Source: Hypomesus transpacificus (taxonomy: Eukaryota; Chordata; Actinopteri; Osmeriformes; Osmeridae). Taken from it: DNA of 64,000 bases. Shown piece after piece: positions 1 to 10,245 of the stretch; positions within the stretch are counted from its first letter, which is position 1, and the number at the start of each line of letters is the position of its first letter. The stretch lies in assembly GCF_021917145.1 (NCBI RefSeq), contig NC_061082.1, positions 17,775,462-17,839,461 on the forward strand. Reading direction: 5' to 3'. A program made the position numbers and the translations under genes. The notes beneath the pieces were generated by a model. The model saw nothing but the letters and a program-made list of their open reading frames with translations. It was not told the DNA's origin and made no database searches.

Positions 1-451
1 AAGGAGCAAGCCAGGAGAAACAGACTAACTGAGCGACCCTCTGCCTGGTCATAACAGATGAATGCTCTAATGGTCTACAGATTGCCATTAACCTGTCATA
101 TGCCATCACTGCTAAAAAACAAATGTCACTGCACACAGAAGTGTATATTACCAAACCTTGAAGCAGGCATCCTGTATAAGAGATACCCCAATGATGAGAC
201 AGTAGATCCAGAAGGAATTTGGGATAGAATCCTGCAGTACCAAACAGGCCATTGATGCACAAATTACAAATAAAGATGTACATTGGCTCATAGAGGTTTC
301 TATCCATGGCGATAGTAACAACGACAACAACATTTACCATAATAATAACACAATAACACAATAAAGTGAGACAGAAGAATGTTAGTTTGTAGTCTAATAT
401 CTCATCAAACCCAGACAGAGTAAACTCTATAACAGATGACACATTGTCCAT
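1..451 (-). CDS. Olfactory receptor, N-terminal half, cut by window edge
   Basis: Reading the minus strand from ATG at 451, the frame stays open for 150 codons to the window edge. The product starts MDNVSSVIEFTLSGFDE, has TM1 at about residues 23-48, a LYEPMYIF motif, and GFYPKFLLDLLSHH before TM3. It continues through the start of TM4 as SVMTRQRVAQLV. It is closest to the intact receptor at 6991-7932. An oddity is that the normally strict MAYDRYVAIC motif reads MAYDRLMAIC, so the residue after DR is leucine, not tyrosine. The second half lies outside the window, so I cannot say whether the gene is whole. An N-glycosylation site (NVS) sits at residue 3. The role, by family, is odorant detection through G-protein coupling at the cilia of olfactory neurons. 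Confidence 0.85.
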   Translation of the reverse strand, partial: MDNVSSVIEFTLSGFDEILDYKLTFFCLTLLCYCVIIMVNVVVVVTIAMDRNLYEPMYIFICNLCINGLFGTAGFYPKFLLDLLSHHWGISYTGCLLQGLVIYTSVCSDICFLAVMAYDRLMAICRPLEHSSVMTRQRVAQLVCFSWLAP

Positions 452-838
452 TATAAGAGAAAACTCAATATTTGGTAAAATTAGAAAACGGATTCCATGT
501 GTTATCTCTCTCACTTAATCTACATTCACAAAATATTATTAACTTAGAATTTAATGTATGCAAACAGAAATATTATTTGCCCTGAAATAATAAAACAGGT
601 ATATCATTATGTTAAGCCTGTGCTGTGCATATCCAGCCACTGCTCTCACTCGTTCCTGACTCCCAATTTATTCTCTTTCTAGTCAAAGTAACACATGATC
701 ATGTTGTTCTGGGATTCAAAGTGTCCTTGCAGTGATTTGAGCGTCCGCCATCTTCAGTGTAGCCTAAGAAACAACCCAGTAGTATGATAGTATTGCAAGA
801 ACATTGACCTAAACTGGATACAGAAAAACATACAATAT

Positions 839-1036
839 GCAGTACCGTGCAATAGTCTAAGGCACAAATGAAGCAAAAAAAGTCAAGCGAAAATGCTTTA
901 AGAAAATAATTAAATGAAAAGACTAAACAAAAGTTTCTCAAAAAAGCCCTTTTATACTGCCACACAAATACAGAAGACAAAATATATATTTAAGAAAATG
1001 TTTAATCTTGTGTGGAATACTTTTGCACAGTACTGC
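839..1036. mobile_element. Tc1/mariner-type MITE, copy A
   Basis: The ends read CAGTACCGTGCAATAGTCTA and, inverted, CAGTACTGTGCAAAAGTATT. This imperfect terminal inverted repeat is shared with four other short elements in the window (47256, 51575, 55582 and 58852). It has no coding capacity. About 200 bp long, it has diverged from the other copies and is probably old. Confidence 0.65.
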
Positions 1037-1240
1037 ACATTCTATAAGAGCTTACAAGGTGATGGTTGTGTGTCCTAAAACGGTATTATAGCAAGTAAAT
1101 TGGGCATAAGAAAGTTCTTTATTTAACAACATAATCATCTGTACATGATGGATGGAGAGGATGTAATACAATTGGATTGGCCAATGCATAAATTGTAGTA
1201 TGGACACAAATTTAGAGACACTTTATTGTAGCTCTCCCTT

Positions 1241-1313
1241 ATTTACGTGTATTCATTTAGCAGACACTTTTATCTAAAGCGACTTCCAAGAGAGATTTTT
1301 TTACAAGGCAAAA
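1241..1313 (-). repeat. SINE/LINE 3' tail fragment, antisense
   Basis: The segment reads as the complement of the tail TTGGAAGTCGCTTTAGATAA and CTGCTAAATGAA, which recurs at 9878-10130, 31563-31805 and 59085-59170. It is the conserved 3' end of a short fish retroposon family; only the tail is kept here. Confidence 0.6.
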
Positions 1314-2095
1314 AATATACATTAATGTTTTATACCAAATGTGACAACATAGTGATATGATATGAAAATGCAATAAGTGATAAAACCTAATGAAACAAAT
1401 ATAGTTTTGTCTCATACAATAGTGTTTGTACAAGACTGCAACATCTATGTCTCAGATTTCAAGTCATGTCCTTGCATAAACAACAAAAGGAAAACAGGGA
1501 GATTTGTGTAATGCCTTGCATCTGAAGTCCCAGGACTGTCTGGTAAACCAAACGTAAAAAAAAAACATGATACAACGCCAAACATTTACACAAACAGTCC
1601 TGCAACATGTTATGCTGTACAACAGATTCAATTACCTCCTCTGCCCACTCCAAACACAGACTGGAATGTAGTGTGTCAACAGCGAGCTGGCTCACAGGCC
1701 AAGAACATGAGCCTATGGTGTTGTGCATGATGCTAGAACCAGGAAGTGGGCTAGTAGGATAGTGGCAAACCCTTTACACGCGGCTCACTTCTGAATTTTT
1801 TTCCCCCTTAAGACCATGACAATGTCACCCCTTACTTTGGACATGTCGTCGTGACAGGACTGTGCAATGTCTAGCAGTAAATCATGATTTGTTAACTTAT
1901 CATATGCTTTCCTATTTTATTGTTGTTACTTAATTGTTATTTATTCCACATTGTCTTTCCTTTGACTTTACTCCGCTATTTTTTGTTTTACATTGCTGTA
2001 TAACCAAGGTTAATTTTTGTGCAGATTGTAGATTTTGCTAATCATAAATACATTCTGATATATAACATTAAAAAGAATAATCCAGGAAAAAGAGA

Positions 2096-2446
2096 CCTGC
2101 GTAGTCATAACAGAGTGGTTTACGAGTGGTTTACATATTGCCACATGCCCGTCATATGCCGTACGAACAAATGTCAGTGCACACAGAATTGTTTATTATG
2201 ACCGGGTGACACAGACAGTGCAGAAGAGATAGCAGGCGAATGAGACAGTAGAACCAACAGTCCCAAAGTCCAGTAATACACAATTTACAAAGAAAGATGG
2301 TCATGGAGTATTTTTGTTGAATAAGATGGTCATAACGACAGTAACAGTAACCAGCACGATCACACAATAGCACAGTAAAGTGACAAAGAGTGGGACTATT
2401 AGTCAATCCATACTGTGTAAACCTGTTACTATTAACATATTTTTCA
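2096..2446 (-). pseudogene. Olfactory receptor pseudogene, decayed N-terminal half
   Basis: Minus-strand DNA aligns by eye with the first 130 or so codons of the receptors at 1-451 and 6991-7932. The stretch matching the TM3 end and MAYDR region (around 2130-2165) is recognisable, as is the CNLCI-like segment around 2275-2295. The reading frame is broken many times: stops appear a few codons after the candidate ATG near 2441, the LHEPMY region is scrambled, and there are several indels. The part encoding TM4 to the C terminus is absent. It is a much older relic than its neighbours. Confidence 0.75.
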
Positions 2447-2796
2447 TTGTGCATTTATAATTACTTAAGACCACGCTATCTGCAATGTACTGGAAAACAG
2501 CCCCGTTCATTTGCCATACAAATGTTAGGTTTGGTCTTAATACTAGAATGATTAAAGCAAGATTAAACCTAATCTTATGTAATAATAATTTATTATGTTT
2601 AAACCTGTGCTGTAAAATTACATCGCTTGTTGTAAGAAGGAGACAGGAATCTATTTAGGTTCTGCTTTGCTTTGTCTTGTCTGTGTCTTAACAGTTATAA
2701 CTGCATTTCAATTACTTTCAATTATTTTGTTCCATGAAGTTCAATTATATTTGCAAAATACGTTCCTTTACATGAAAGATGTATGTTGCATATCTT

Positions 2797-2847
2797 AACT
2801 ATCTTAAATATATATATATTTAAATATTTAAATATATATATTTAAGA
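2797..2847. repeat. AT-rich near-palindrome
   Basis: The sequence starts ATCTTAAATATATATATATT and ends with its inverted counterpart TATATATATTTAAGAT, with a few bases between and one two-base difference between the arms. It could form a long A/T hairpin. It lies about 70 bp beyond the stop codon of the receptor at 2916-3848 and is absent from the paralogous 12.2 kb copy. Confidence 0.7.
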
Positions 2848-2915
2848 TGGTTAAAAATATTTAAGATATAAATATAAATATATTCATATACATTATAATA
2901 TATTATTTATTATAT

Positions 2916-3848
2916 TTAAGAGACCATTTTCTGAGATGACAACAATTTAAAAATGTGTTTTCTAATTTCTGGCAACTTCAAACCATAAATAAGAGGATTC
3001 AAAATGGGAGGAATAACTACAAACTCCAATGACAAAATGACTAGTATAAAAGGATTCAGTTCGTTAGGTTCATAACGACTCAGAGTGATTTCACAGAATG
3101 TGGTGATTGAATAGTTAACAAATGTAACAATATGAGGTAAACAGGTTTGTAACGCTTTTCCTCTATACTCTGTGGAACTTTTCCGACAAACTAATAGAAT
3201 TCTTAAGTAAGTATACAAAACAAAGACCAATGGTAGAAATATTGAAGTAATTGTCCCCAACATTCCTATAGCATTGTTCAGTCTTGTGTCCACACATGAC
3301 AATCGAACCACAGCCCAATTAGAGCAAAACACTCTTGCTATTCTGTTGTCACACAATGGTAGCTTGACAGAAAGGTACACAATTAATCCTACAATGAACA
3401 TAGGATAGATCAAGGCAAAGGCTATTAACTGACAGATCTTTAAAGTTACATTGTTATGGTAATGTAACAGTTGACATATTGCAACATATCTGTCATAAGC
3501 CATGATCCCCAGAATGCTAAATTCATATGATGCATACGTGTAAATGACAAATATTTGCGTGAAACAAGCAGGACGGGAGATTAGATGAATGTCAGAAAGA
3601 AGATCCATCATGAATCTCGGGAAGAAAGCAACAGAACCATAAAGAGAATTGATTGAGAGACATGAAATTAAAAAATACATGGGTTTATGCAATGTTTCCT
3701 CAAGAGAAACTAAAATTATTATTATAATATTTGATGTGATTATAGCAATGTACAAAAGCAAGCCTATACAAAAGTAAAGATATCTGTAGAGTCCTTGGTC
3801 CTCAAACATGATGAAGTTGAAATAAAATGGTGAAGTTCCATTCTCCAT
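2916..3848 (-). CDS. Olfactory receptor, subfamily B (first of a recent pair)
   Basis: A 310-residue seven-helix odorant receptor. I start it at MENGTSPFYF (ATG at 3848) because the open frame further upstream begins without an ATG and contains a donor and acceptor pair. N-glycosylation NGT lies at residue 3, TM1 at about 22-48, LHKPMY at 53-58, TM3 ending in MAYDRYVAIC (116-125), the pre-TM6 motif KALQTCLPH, and PPILNPLIYG in TM7. This subfamily differs clearly from the other receptors here in motifs such as SINSLYGSVAFFPRFMMDL and SRYEPNELNP. It is about 96% identical to the product of 12193-13125 (about 12 differences). One oddity: the proline after the DRY region (CxPLHY) is leucine here (CQLLHY) but proline in the sister gene. 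A third, broken member is at 56720-57675 on the opposite strand. Confidence 0.93.
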   Translation of the reverse strand: MENGTSPFYFNFIMFEDQGLYRYLYFCIGLLLYIAIITSNIIIIILVSLEETLHKPMYFLISCLSINSLYGSVAFFPRFMMDLLSDIHLISRPACFTQIFVIYTYASYEFSILGIMAYDRYVAICQLLHYHNNVTLKICQLIAFALIYPMFIVGLIVYLSVKLPLCDNRIARVFCSNWAVVRLSCVDTRLNNAIGMLGTITSIFLPLVFVLYTYLRILLVCRKSSTEYRGKALQTCLPHIVTFVNYSITTFCEITLSRYEPNELNPFILVILSLEFVVIPPILNPLIYGLKLPEIRKHIFKLLSSQKMVS

Positions 3849-3905
3849 GTCATTGAAGTTTAGTAGAGGAAAACCTTGGAGAAAAAAACTGGTCAGTAGA
3901 TGATG

Positions 3906-4036
3906 CTGTAAAAAAGAAAGTGAGGACCACAACATTTTGTGTTTGGTAAATGAACAATGAATGAATGAGCTTACCACTTCAGATGATTCACGTTCACGCA
4001 GTGCACTCACTCATGACACGAGTGCCTTTTTATGTA
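3906..4036 (-). promoter_or_regulatory. TATA-like box, leader exon and 69-bp intron of the 2916-3848 receptor
   Basis: On the minus strand, TACATAAAAAGG (4036-4025) looks like a TATA box. About 50 bp downstream is a donor, AAGTG|GTAAGC, with the intron starting at 3974. The acceptor is CTTTCTTTTTTACAG, with the intron ending at 3906, 57 bp before the ATG. The implied intron is 69 bp. The same arrangement is conserved base for base in position at 13183-13313. This is inferred from sequence only. Confidence 0.55.
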
Positions 4037-6990
4037 GTTCAGTGGGCGAGGTGGAATATGTCCCAGATGGAATATAGTGCTCATCAATAGAAGATGGTTG
4101 GATTACTATGAGGTTTTACTGTGAATCGGAATTAGTATCTACTTCCAACGGTCAAATACTATATTTATCCAGATAGTTACAATACCCATACAGTACACAT
4201 CAGATAATGATCCTTCAATTATCTATTTTAAAGCTGTGTTTTATTTGTATTTTTCATTATCTAGGAGGCCTTCCTATATACACTTCCTTTGTAAAAGTGT
4301 AAATGTTATAACAGTTAGATCAGAAAATACTTCTGAGAGAACATTTGAACAACAAAAGAGGACATCTGGCTTCTTTTACATTCACACATATTGCACACAT
4401 GTATTGTAGGAAGGTTATAAATAGCTCACAAATCACTCTTTGTTCCTTTTCTTCTCATTTACCACAATGTATGTTTATTGATGAAGGTGCAAATAAGACA
4501 TGACACTCTCAGGTTATAAAAAAGACTTGCAGGGGAAAATGATTAACTAGAAAGTGCATTTCCTGCAGAATGCTGAAAGCTGAAAAAAAAAAAAAAGCTT
4601 TGATCCATCCCCCCTTTCCGCTGACCCCGCTCTGCAATTACAGAGATGCGAGGGGCCTGATAACCAATTGAGGAGGTGATACTCCCGAAATTATAGGACT
4701 GGGTGAGGGAGAGAGGGGGTGAGGAGACAGATTCAGAATGTATATAGACTAAAAAGTTATTAAATTATGCACCTCATCAAAAGAATTACATATAGAATTC
4801 CTTCAACAGGCCTTTTATTTTGAATAATTTATGTTGTTCTCTCTCATATTTATTTATTATTTTCCCACCCCCCAAAAACTTTAATATTTACTACATTAAC
4901 AACGTCGGTGTCAAAATGTTTGTCTTGGTCCCAATTGAATCTCTTGTATTCGCACAAACGTTAGGGGCAATGTTATTTCCTTTGAATTTTGCTAAGCAAC
5001 ATGCCTTTTGGCAGTCCGCTCCATGAAACACATGTTAATGCTAAGTAGTAGGCTACACATATAGGTAGGCTAGTAAAATGCGTTCATTTTCAATGGACAG
5101 AAACAGTTGCAGCCCACATTTTTCAACAATAACATTTCAATATAACAAGTCATTATGGCCTTTGTAAAAAGATATTTTTGGATTTTTTTCCCTGTACATT
5201 ACTACTTTTACTTTTATACTTTAAGTAGTTTTGAAACCAGTACTTTTATACTTTTACTTGAGTAAAAAGCTTGAATTGATACTTCAACTTCTACTGAAGT
5301 ATTTTTAAACCCTAGTATCTATACTTCTACTTGAGTAATAAATGTGAATACTTTTGACACCTCTGCTTGTACCCCATTCTGCCAGTTTTCTAACTCCACT
5401 GCAATGCCTTGGCTCACATGCTCGCGACTGGTTGTCGCAAAGTATGACGTGTACAACTAGTTGCAAGTGTGCACGAGTCTCGGAGCTTGGAACAAGGCGA
5501 GCCACTGTTCTGCACAATGCCGGACGAGCCGGAACTGGATAGATGGTGCGGTCCGTTTCGCGCTCTTGCTTTGCTTCACTGCGCCACTGAGTACTTTTCA
5601 TAGAAATGAATGCGGACTCCATCTTGAAAGAGCAGGCTTGCTGTGTCTACTGTATATAAGTCTATGGGCTAACGTCCACCAGGCTTTTTTCAAAATTTTC
5701 CCTGTGTTGGTTTGTTGTTGTAGCGGTAAGTGTGTCATGCCGTCATCAGGTTCTGCATTCCTATTAGTTTTTGATTTGACTATTGTGGTAAGACAAGAAA
5801 ATCTTCTGATTGCCAGAATTTAACCGTCAGCAAAATTGTATAGCAACAGCCATTAATTAGGGGTCTGGGAACATGTCAAACTAGCCTTCAAAGACTACAT
5901 ATTTTAGCATAGGATTATGATTCATTTTGTATTATAGGAATCTTTTAGGGTTCTCAAAATTTGTCTCAGAAGACCAGATGTCATTCAGACATTGCAATCC
6001 TGAGCCATAGAGATCTCTGTGGCTCTGGATTTATTTCAATGTCTGAATGTCAATTTCCACATCTACTGGCCTTCTGTCATTATCACATTAGGAAGAAATA
6101 AAAATGGAAATACATGAATGAATGAATGAATGAATACATCAATAAATAAACAAAGAAAGGATGAAAGACATTTAGATTCATATTTGAAGTCAACTATTGA
6201 TTGACAATTGTGCTATGATTGCTAAATGTATTCATTTATTTCTGTCTAAATGCAAGGATGTGGAAGTATGTATTCATTAATTTCTAAATATGGCATGTTT
6301 GGTCCTCCATACATCTCCATATACCTCACTCCTCAGTATAAGCACAGTTCAACATTACCAGTGAAAAGCTAGTGGCATAGCTGGTTTTGTGTTGTCACAA
6401 TCTCAAAATATGGACCTCAATACTGATACCAAGTGTAGTATTGCGGTACTCGATACTGAAACGATACTAATGATTTCATTGAAATTGAGTAATCTGTCAC
6501 TGGTTTAGTCTTTTGTTTTCACTGTAACCTTTTACGATGTGTATAGAAATGTAGGCATAAATAAAATGGATCCACAGGTGGTTAAACCCCTGAACCCCTA
6601 TTCACGTGATACACAGTAGCCTTGGTAATTAAACTTTACTCATAATTTAATGTAACTCATAATGTGATTTAATCATGTTTTCAAACCTGTTGAAAGAACA
6701 AATGACAACTATTGTTTGTTAATTTCAGTTCTTAAAAAGTGAAATAACAATTTAAAGCTCAGCATCTGAAGTCTCAGAAACATTGGTTATATAATGAGAA
6801 TTCTAAAGTATGTTTAGAATAACAGGGGTGCACAACTCGACATAATACATCTTAAAACATGTAGCATCGACTCAATTAGAAAGTCCAACTTTGCAAATGT
6901 TTCGCACTTTATAGGATCATTTGATGTTCAAGATTTCCTTTAGCCTTTTTCTTCAAATCTCTGTGTCCTTGGGTATAAATTAGACACACT
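4037..6990. other. Intergenic DNA with repeat fragments
   Basis: 4037-4340 is duplicated upstream flank shared with 13314-13610. 4560-4760 holds a poly-A run and GC-richer single-copy sequence. 5195-5365 is an interspersed repeat, and 5370-5830 is GC-richer with open frames on both strands but no domain I recognise. 6113-6137 is a short GAAT microsatellite. No gene is supported. Confidence 0.5.
5195..5365. repeat. Interspersed fish repeat fragment
   Basis: The segment is built of runs such as TACTTTTACTTGAGTAAAAA and CTACTTGAGTAATAAATGTG, ending TACTTTTGACACCTCTG. From memory it resembles a dispersed teleost repeat, but I cannot assign its class. A GC-richer segment of unknown origin follows directly. 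Confidence 0.4.
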
Positions 6991-7932
6991 TCAACTTTTC
7001 TTCTGCAAACATGGATGCAATATTTTGTTACGAATTTGAGTCAGTGTCAGACCATAAATGAGGGGGTTAACTAATGGAGGAACAATAATCATTTCTACAG
7101 ACAAGAAGTTCTGAAGATGTTGTGGTAAATCTGATGATCCGTATCGCATGTACATAACATCAAAAAGAGTAGCAATTATCACATTGAATAATGCAATGAA
7201 ATGTGGGACACAAGTTCTCATGAACTTCCCTCTGTTCTCCAAGGACTTAAAACACGATCTGATTAGCCGCACATAACTGCCAACAATAAAAATGCCAATA
7301 AATGTATAGAAGAAAATCATGATATATGCAGTTATATTAGTTGGTATGGTAGAAGTCATCCAACTGGTTGCAGCACATGAGAGTTTAACAACCATCCAAG
7401 TAGCACAATATAGTTTCTGTATGTGGGAGCCACACAACTTCAATCTGGAAGCAAATATTATACCAGCCGATGAAAGACCCAAAGGAGCAAGCCAGGAGAA
7501 GGAGACCAATTGAGCGACCCTCTGCCTGGTCATAACAGAGTGATACTTCAGTGGTCTACAGATCGCTACATACCTGTCATATGCCATCACTGATAACAGA
7601 CAAATATCAATGCACACAGAAGAGTATATTACAAAAGCTTGAAACATACATGCCGCGTACGAGATAACCTGCGCATGAGACAGTAGATCCAGAAGAAACT
7701 TGGGATAGAATCCAACACTCCCAAAAAGTCCATTGATGCACAAATTACAAAGCAAGATGTACATTGGCTCATGGAGGTTTCTATCCATGGTAATAATAAC
7801 AATGACAGCAACATTTACCATAATAATAACACAGTAAAACAGTAAAGTGAGAAAGAAGAAAGTTAGTTTGTAGTCTAATATCTTATCAAACCCAGACAGA
7901 GTAAATTCTGTTACAGATGACACATTTTCCAT
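6991..7932 (-). CDS. Olfactory receptor, 313 aa
   Basis: An intact odorant receptor with the ATG at 7932 and an NVS glycosylation site at residue 3. TM1 is about 23-48, LHEPMY at 53-58, GFYPKFLLDLLSHAQV before TM3, the conserved TM3 cysteine about residue 95, MAYDRYVAIC at 116-125, and PPLVNPLIYG at about 285-294. Compared with all other receptors here, the loop before TM5 has about five extra residues (LSCAATSWMTSTIP where others have LSCTSTIP), so the extracellular loop is lengthened without breaking the frame. Upstream, CATTTTTACAG (minus strand) is a plausible acceptor just before the ATG. It is closest to the partial gene at 1-451. The length is normal for the family. Confidence 0.93.
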   Translation of the reverse strand: MENVSSVTEFTLSGFDKILDYKLTFFFLTLLFYCVIIMVNVAVIVIITMDRNLHEPMYILLCNLCINGLFGSVGFYPKFLLDLLSHAQVISYAACMFQAFVIYSSVCIDICLLSVMAYDRYVAICRPLKYHSVMTRQRVAQLVSFSWLAPLGLSSAGIIFASRLKLCGSHIQKLYCATWMVVKLSCAATSWMTSTIPTNITAYIMIFFYTFIGIFIVGSYVRLIRSCFKSLENRGKFMRTCVPHFIALFNVIIATLFDVMYMRYGSSDLPQHLQNFLSVEMIIVPPLVNPLIYGLTLTQIRNKILHPCLQKKS

Positions 7933-8987
7933 TATAAGGGAAAAACAAATCTGTAAAAATGATCAAAAAGACATCTACTGTCCTCTCCCTCCCTTGATAG
8001 TCTTATTTACACTAAAAACATGACTAAATGAGATATCCCTAGCTATACAGATTAATACTGTCTAACACTGAAGATTACAGAAACAACAACAAAAATCGAG
8101 ACATTACACAAAAGTATATATGTAGTTACTTTATGAGCCTGTGCTGTAGCCTACAGAAGCACTCTCCTCGGTTCTCACTCCTTGCTGACTGTCAGTATAC
8201 TCCCTACATGTATAAATACTTGACAACATTGCTCTGAGATTCAAGGTGGCCAACCAATGATCTTCTTTAGATTATGTAAATTAATAGATAGATAACCTAA
8301 TATTTGATGCAGTCATCTGTCCCTGTTGGATTGAGCAGATTAAGAGGTGGGCTGGTCAGTGTAGAAATTGTTTACACATGAAAATGTCTGTCCTTATCCA
8401 CTGATCAGTTAACAATATTTAAAGATAATGATTACTTTATTACTTTTTCACTGTTTGGAATGCTCTGAATATAATAAACAATGTTTGATTGATACCCTGC
8501 TATATTAATCTCATGAGAACATAACCCTTCTTTGGTTATGTCCAGGAGAGAAATATGCCTATCTATGAATTATGTTGCTTGTATCATTGATAAACTGTCA
8601 TTATGCGGTTTGCTCATGCCTTCATAAGTTAGTTCTTTGTTAGGTGCGACTAGGAAATGCCTGTGATACTAGTGTAGATCAGAGGTCACAATATTACCAA
8701 AGTGTATAATGCCATGCAACTTTGAACGAGGAAGTAATAAAATAATATTATCTTTGATTATTTTTAACTGATCAGTGGTTAAGGTGATGTTCCAGATCAA
8801 TCTGTGGTGACTGATCTGGAACATCTATCTTTCTTGGAGAAAACTTTGATTGCAATATGAACACATTGATTTAGAGCTAATGTTAGATCAAATTGGAGCA
8901 AAAATTACAGCTAATTCATCCAATCCTTCATGGTCAGTCACTCACGTAGTTGTATAGTTTTGATTTTGTGCTCGGAAACCTGTAGGT
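7933..8987. other. Intergenic DNA upstream of the 7.0 kb receptor
   Basis: Upstream flank of the minus-strand receptor, followed by AT-rich DNA. A short inverted pair, GATGTTCCAGATCA around 8789 and TGATCTGGAACATC around 8812, could form a small hairpin. No gene or recognisable element was found. Confidence 0.5.
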
Positions 8988-9257
8988 CATAGGCGATTTT
9001 ACCACGGGTGCAGGGGGTGCATTTGCATCCCCTACTGTTGAGATGAAAACATTACAATTTTCAAATGAATGTAAAAAAAACATGATTTTTTTTTTTTTTA
9101 CATTTGAGTGATGTCAGAGTTGTATGTTCTATCATGGTTTGTTGTACTCTAATGATTAATAAAAATAAAATCCAGTATTAATTTTGTGCATGTTTTTGTA
9201 AGCAAAAATAATCATTACCCTTTGCACCCCCAGTTTTAAAACCTAGAATTGGCTATG
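8988..9257. mobile_element. hAT-like MITE, 270 bp
   Basis: The ends are CATAGGCGATTTTACC and, inverted, CATAGCCAATTCTAGG. Subterminal GGGTGCAGGGGGTGCA mirrors the CTTTGCACCCCCAG at the other end. It is flanked by CTGTAGGT (8980-8987) and CTGTAGGC (9258-9265), an 8-bp target duplication with one change, as expected for hAT elements. It has no coding capacity and contains a T-run near its middle. Confidence 0.7.
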
Positions 9258-9482
9258 CTGTAGGCTATAACTGAACATTGAATGTTCACTTGGCCCGCAA
9301 AACGTCTGTAATGTTACAGCCAGGATCGGCAAGTTTTGCATGCCTAGCAATTTTAGCTTGTGTTTGAAATTATTCAAATCAAATATCCCATCCCCTCCCA
9401 TAAAAACACTCATGATAGCGCTGCCTCACTACTGACAGGAGACAGACAGACAAGTAGCCTGTCCAGTCATTGCATTCGGTCC

Positions 9483-10245
9483 TTAACGGTCCCATGGCAT
9501 GAAAAATTGCACTTTATGATGTTTTTTAACATTAATGAGTTCCCCTAGCCTGCCTACGGTCCCCAAGTGGCTAGAAATTGTGATAGGTGTAAACCAAGCC
9601 CTGGGTATTCTGCTCCGCCTTTGAGAAAATGAAAGCTCAGATGGGCCGATCTGGAATTTTCCCCTTATGTCGTCATAAGGGGAAAGGTTACCTCCCCTTT
9701 CTCTGCTTTGCCCGCCCAGAGAATTTGGCCCGTCAATGAGAAAATGAGCTACGACCGTGCGAGCGTGCTATTGGTTTTTTCTCGAGAGACATCATGGCTT
9801 GCAAACGACCGAAGCATGCCATTGTTGTATTGTATTTTAGTTAATCTTATTTTTATTTTATTTTACTGTTGCTTGTTTTTCTACAGGTACACTTGCACTT
9901 ACAGATTCATGTTGTTTAATTGTAACTTCCTTAACTACATGCTTTTATGGTTTTTCCTTTTGGCACTAATTTTTGGGTTTTTCACAATGTGTGCTTCTTG
10001 TTTTGGCTACCCGCAATGCTTTGGGGATATCTTGTTGTTATTATCAGTGACCTATGCACTTTGTAAAGCTCTCTCTTGGAAGAAGCTGTGGATAAAAGCA
10101 TCTGCTAAATGAATAAATGTAAATGTAAATGGAAGTTAGCCCCGCCCCGCCCCGCCTTTCCTCCTCCTAGCATTTAAATCTACAGACACAGAAAAGCTCA
10201 TTGTGGGACTGCTCATAGTGGCACAGCATGTCATGGGACCTTTAA
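9483..10245. mobile_element. piggyBac-like non-autonomous element, TTAA flanked
   Basis: The left end is TTAA followed by CGGTCCCATGGCATG. The right end, inverted, is TTAA followed by AGGTCCCATGACATG. The TTAA target duplication and matching ends of about 15 bp are the hallmark of piggyBac-family elements. No transposase is present. A SINE-like copy (9878-10130) is nested in it, so it is the older of the two. GC-richer segments flank the nested copy on both sides. Confidence 0.72.
9878..10130 (+). mobile_element. Short retroposon (SINE-like), nested in the TTAA element
   Basis: It aligns over nearly its whole length with the antisense copy at 31563-31805. It starts TTCTACAGGTACACTTG and includes GCACTTTGTAAAGCTCTCTC. 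It ends GGATAAAAGCATCTGCTAAA and then repeats of TGTAAA. The TGTAA-type tail and lack of coding capacity suggest a SINE mobilised by an L2-type LINE. Further fragments lie at 1241 and 59085. Confidence 0.65.

Larger units (their letters stand above)
452..2095. other. Intergenic DNA between OR copies
   Basis: No gene is visible. The stretch holds one MITE copy (839-1036) and one antisense SINE-like tail (1241-1313). The rest is AT-rich sequence without recognisable coding potential. Confidence 0.6.

Noticed and set aside
3849-4010. 54-residue N-terminal extension of the 2916 receptor (also before 12193)
   Set aside because: It starts at GTG and contains a good donor and acceptor pair, so it reads through a probable intron.
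5305-5823. Overlapping open frames of 105 and 120 codons on opposite strands
   Set aside because: GC-rich sequence next to a dispersed repeat; no domain and no support for either strand.
7629-7814. Minus-strand 61-codon frame also seen at 148-333
   Set aside because: It is an alternative frame of the genuine receptors; conservation follows from the coding frame.
9708-10112. 134-codon hydrophobic open frame
   Set aside because: It crosses the boundary between a TTAA element and a nested SINE-like copy, so it is chance.
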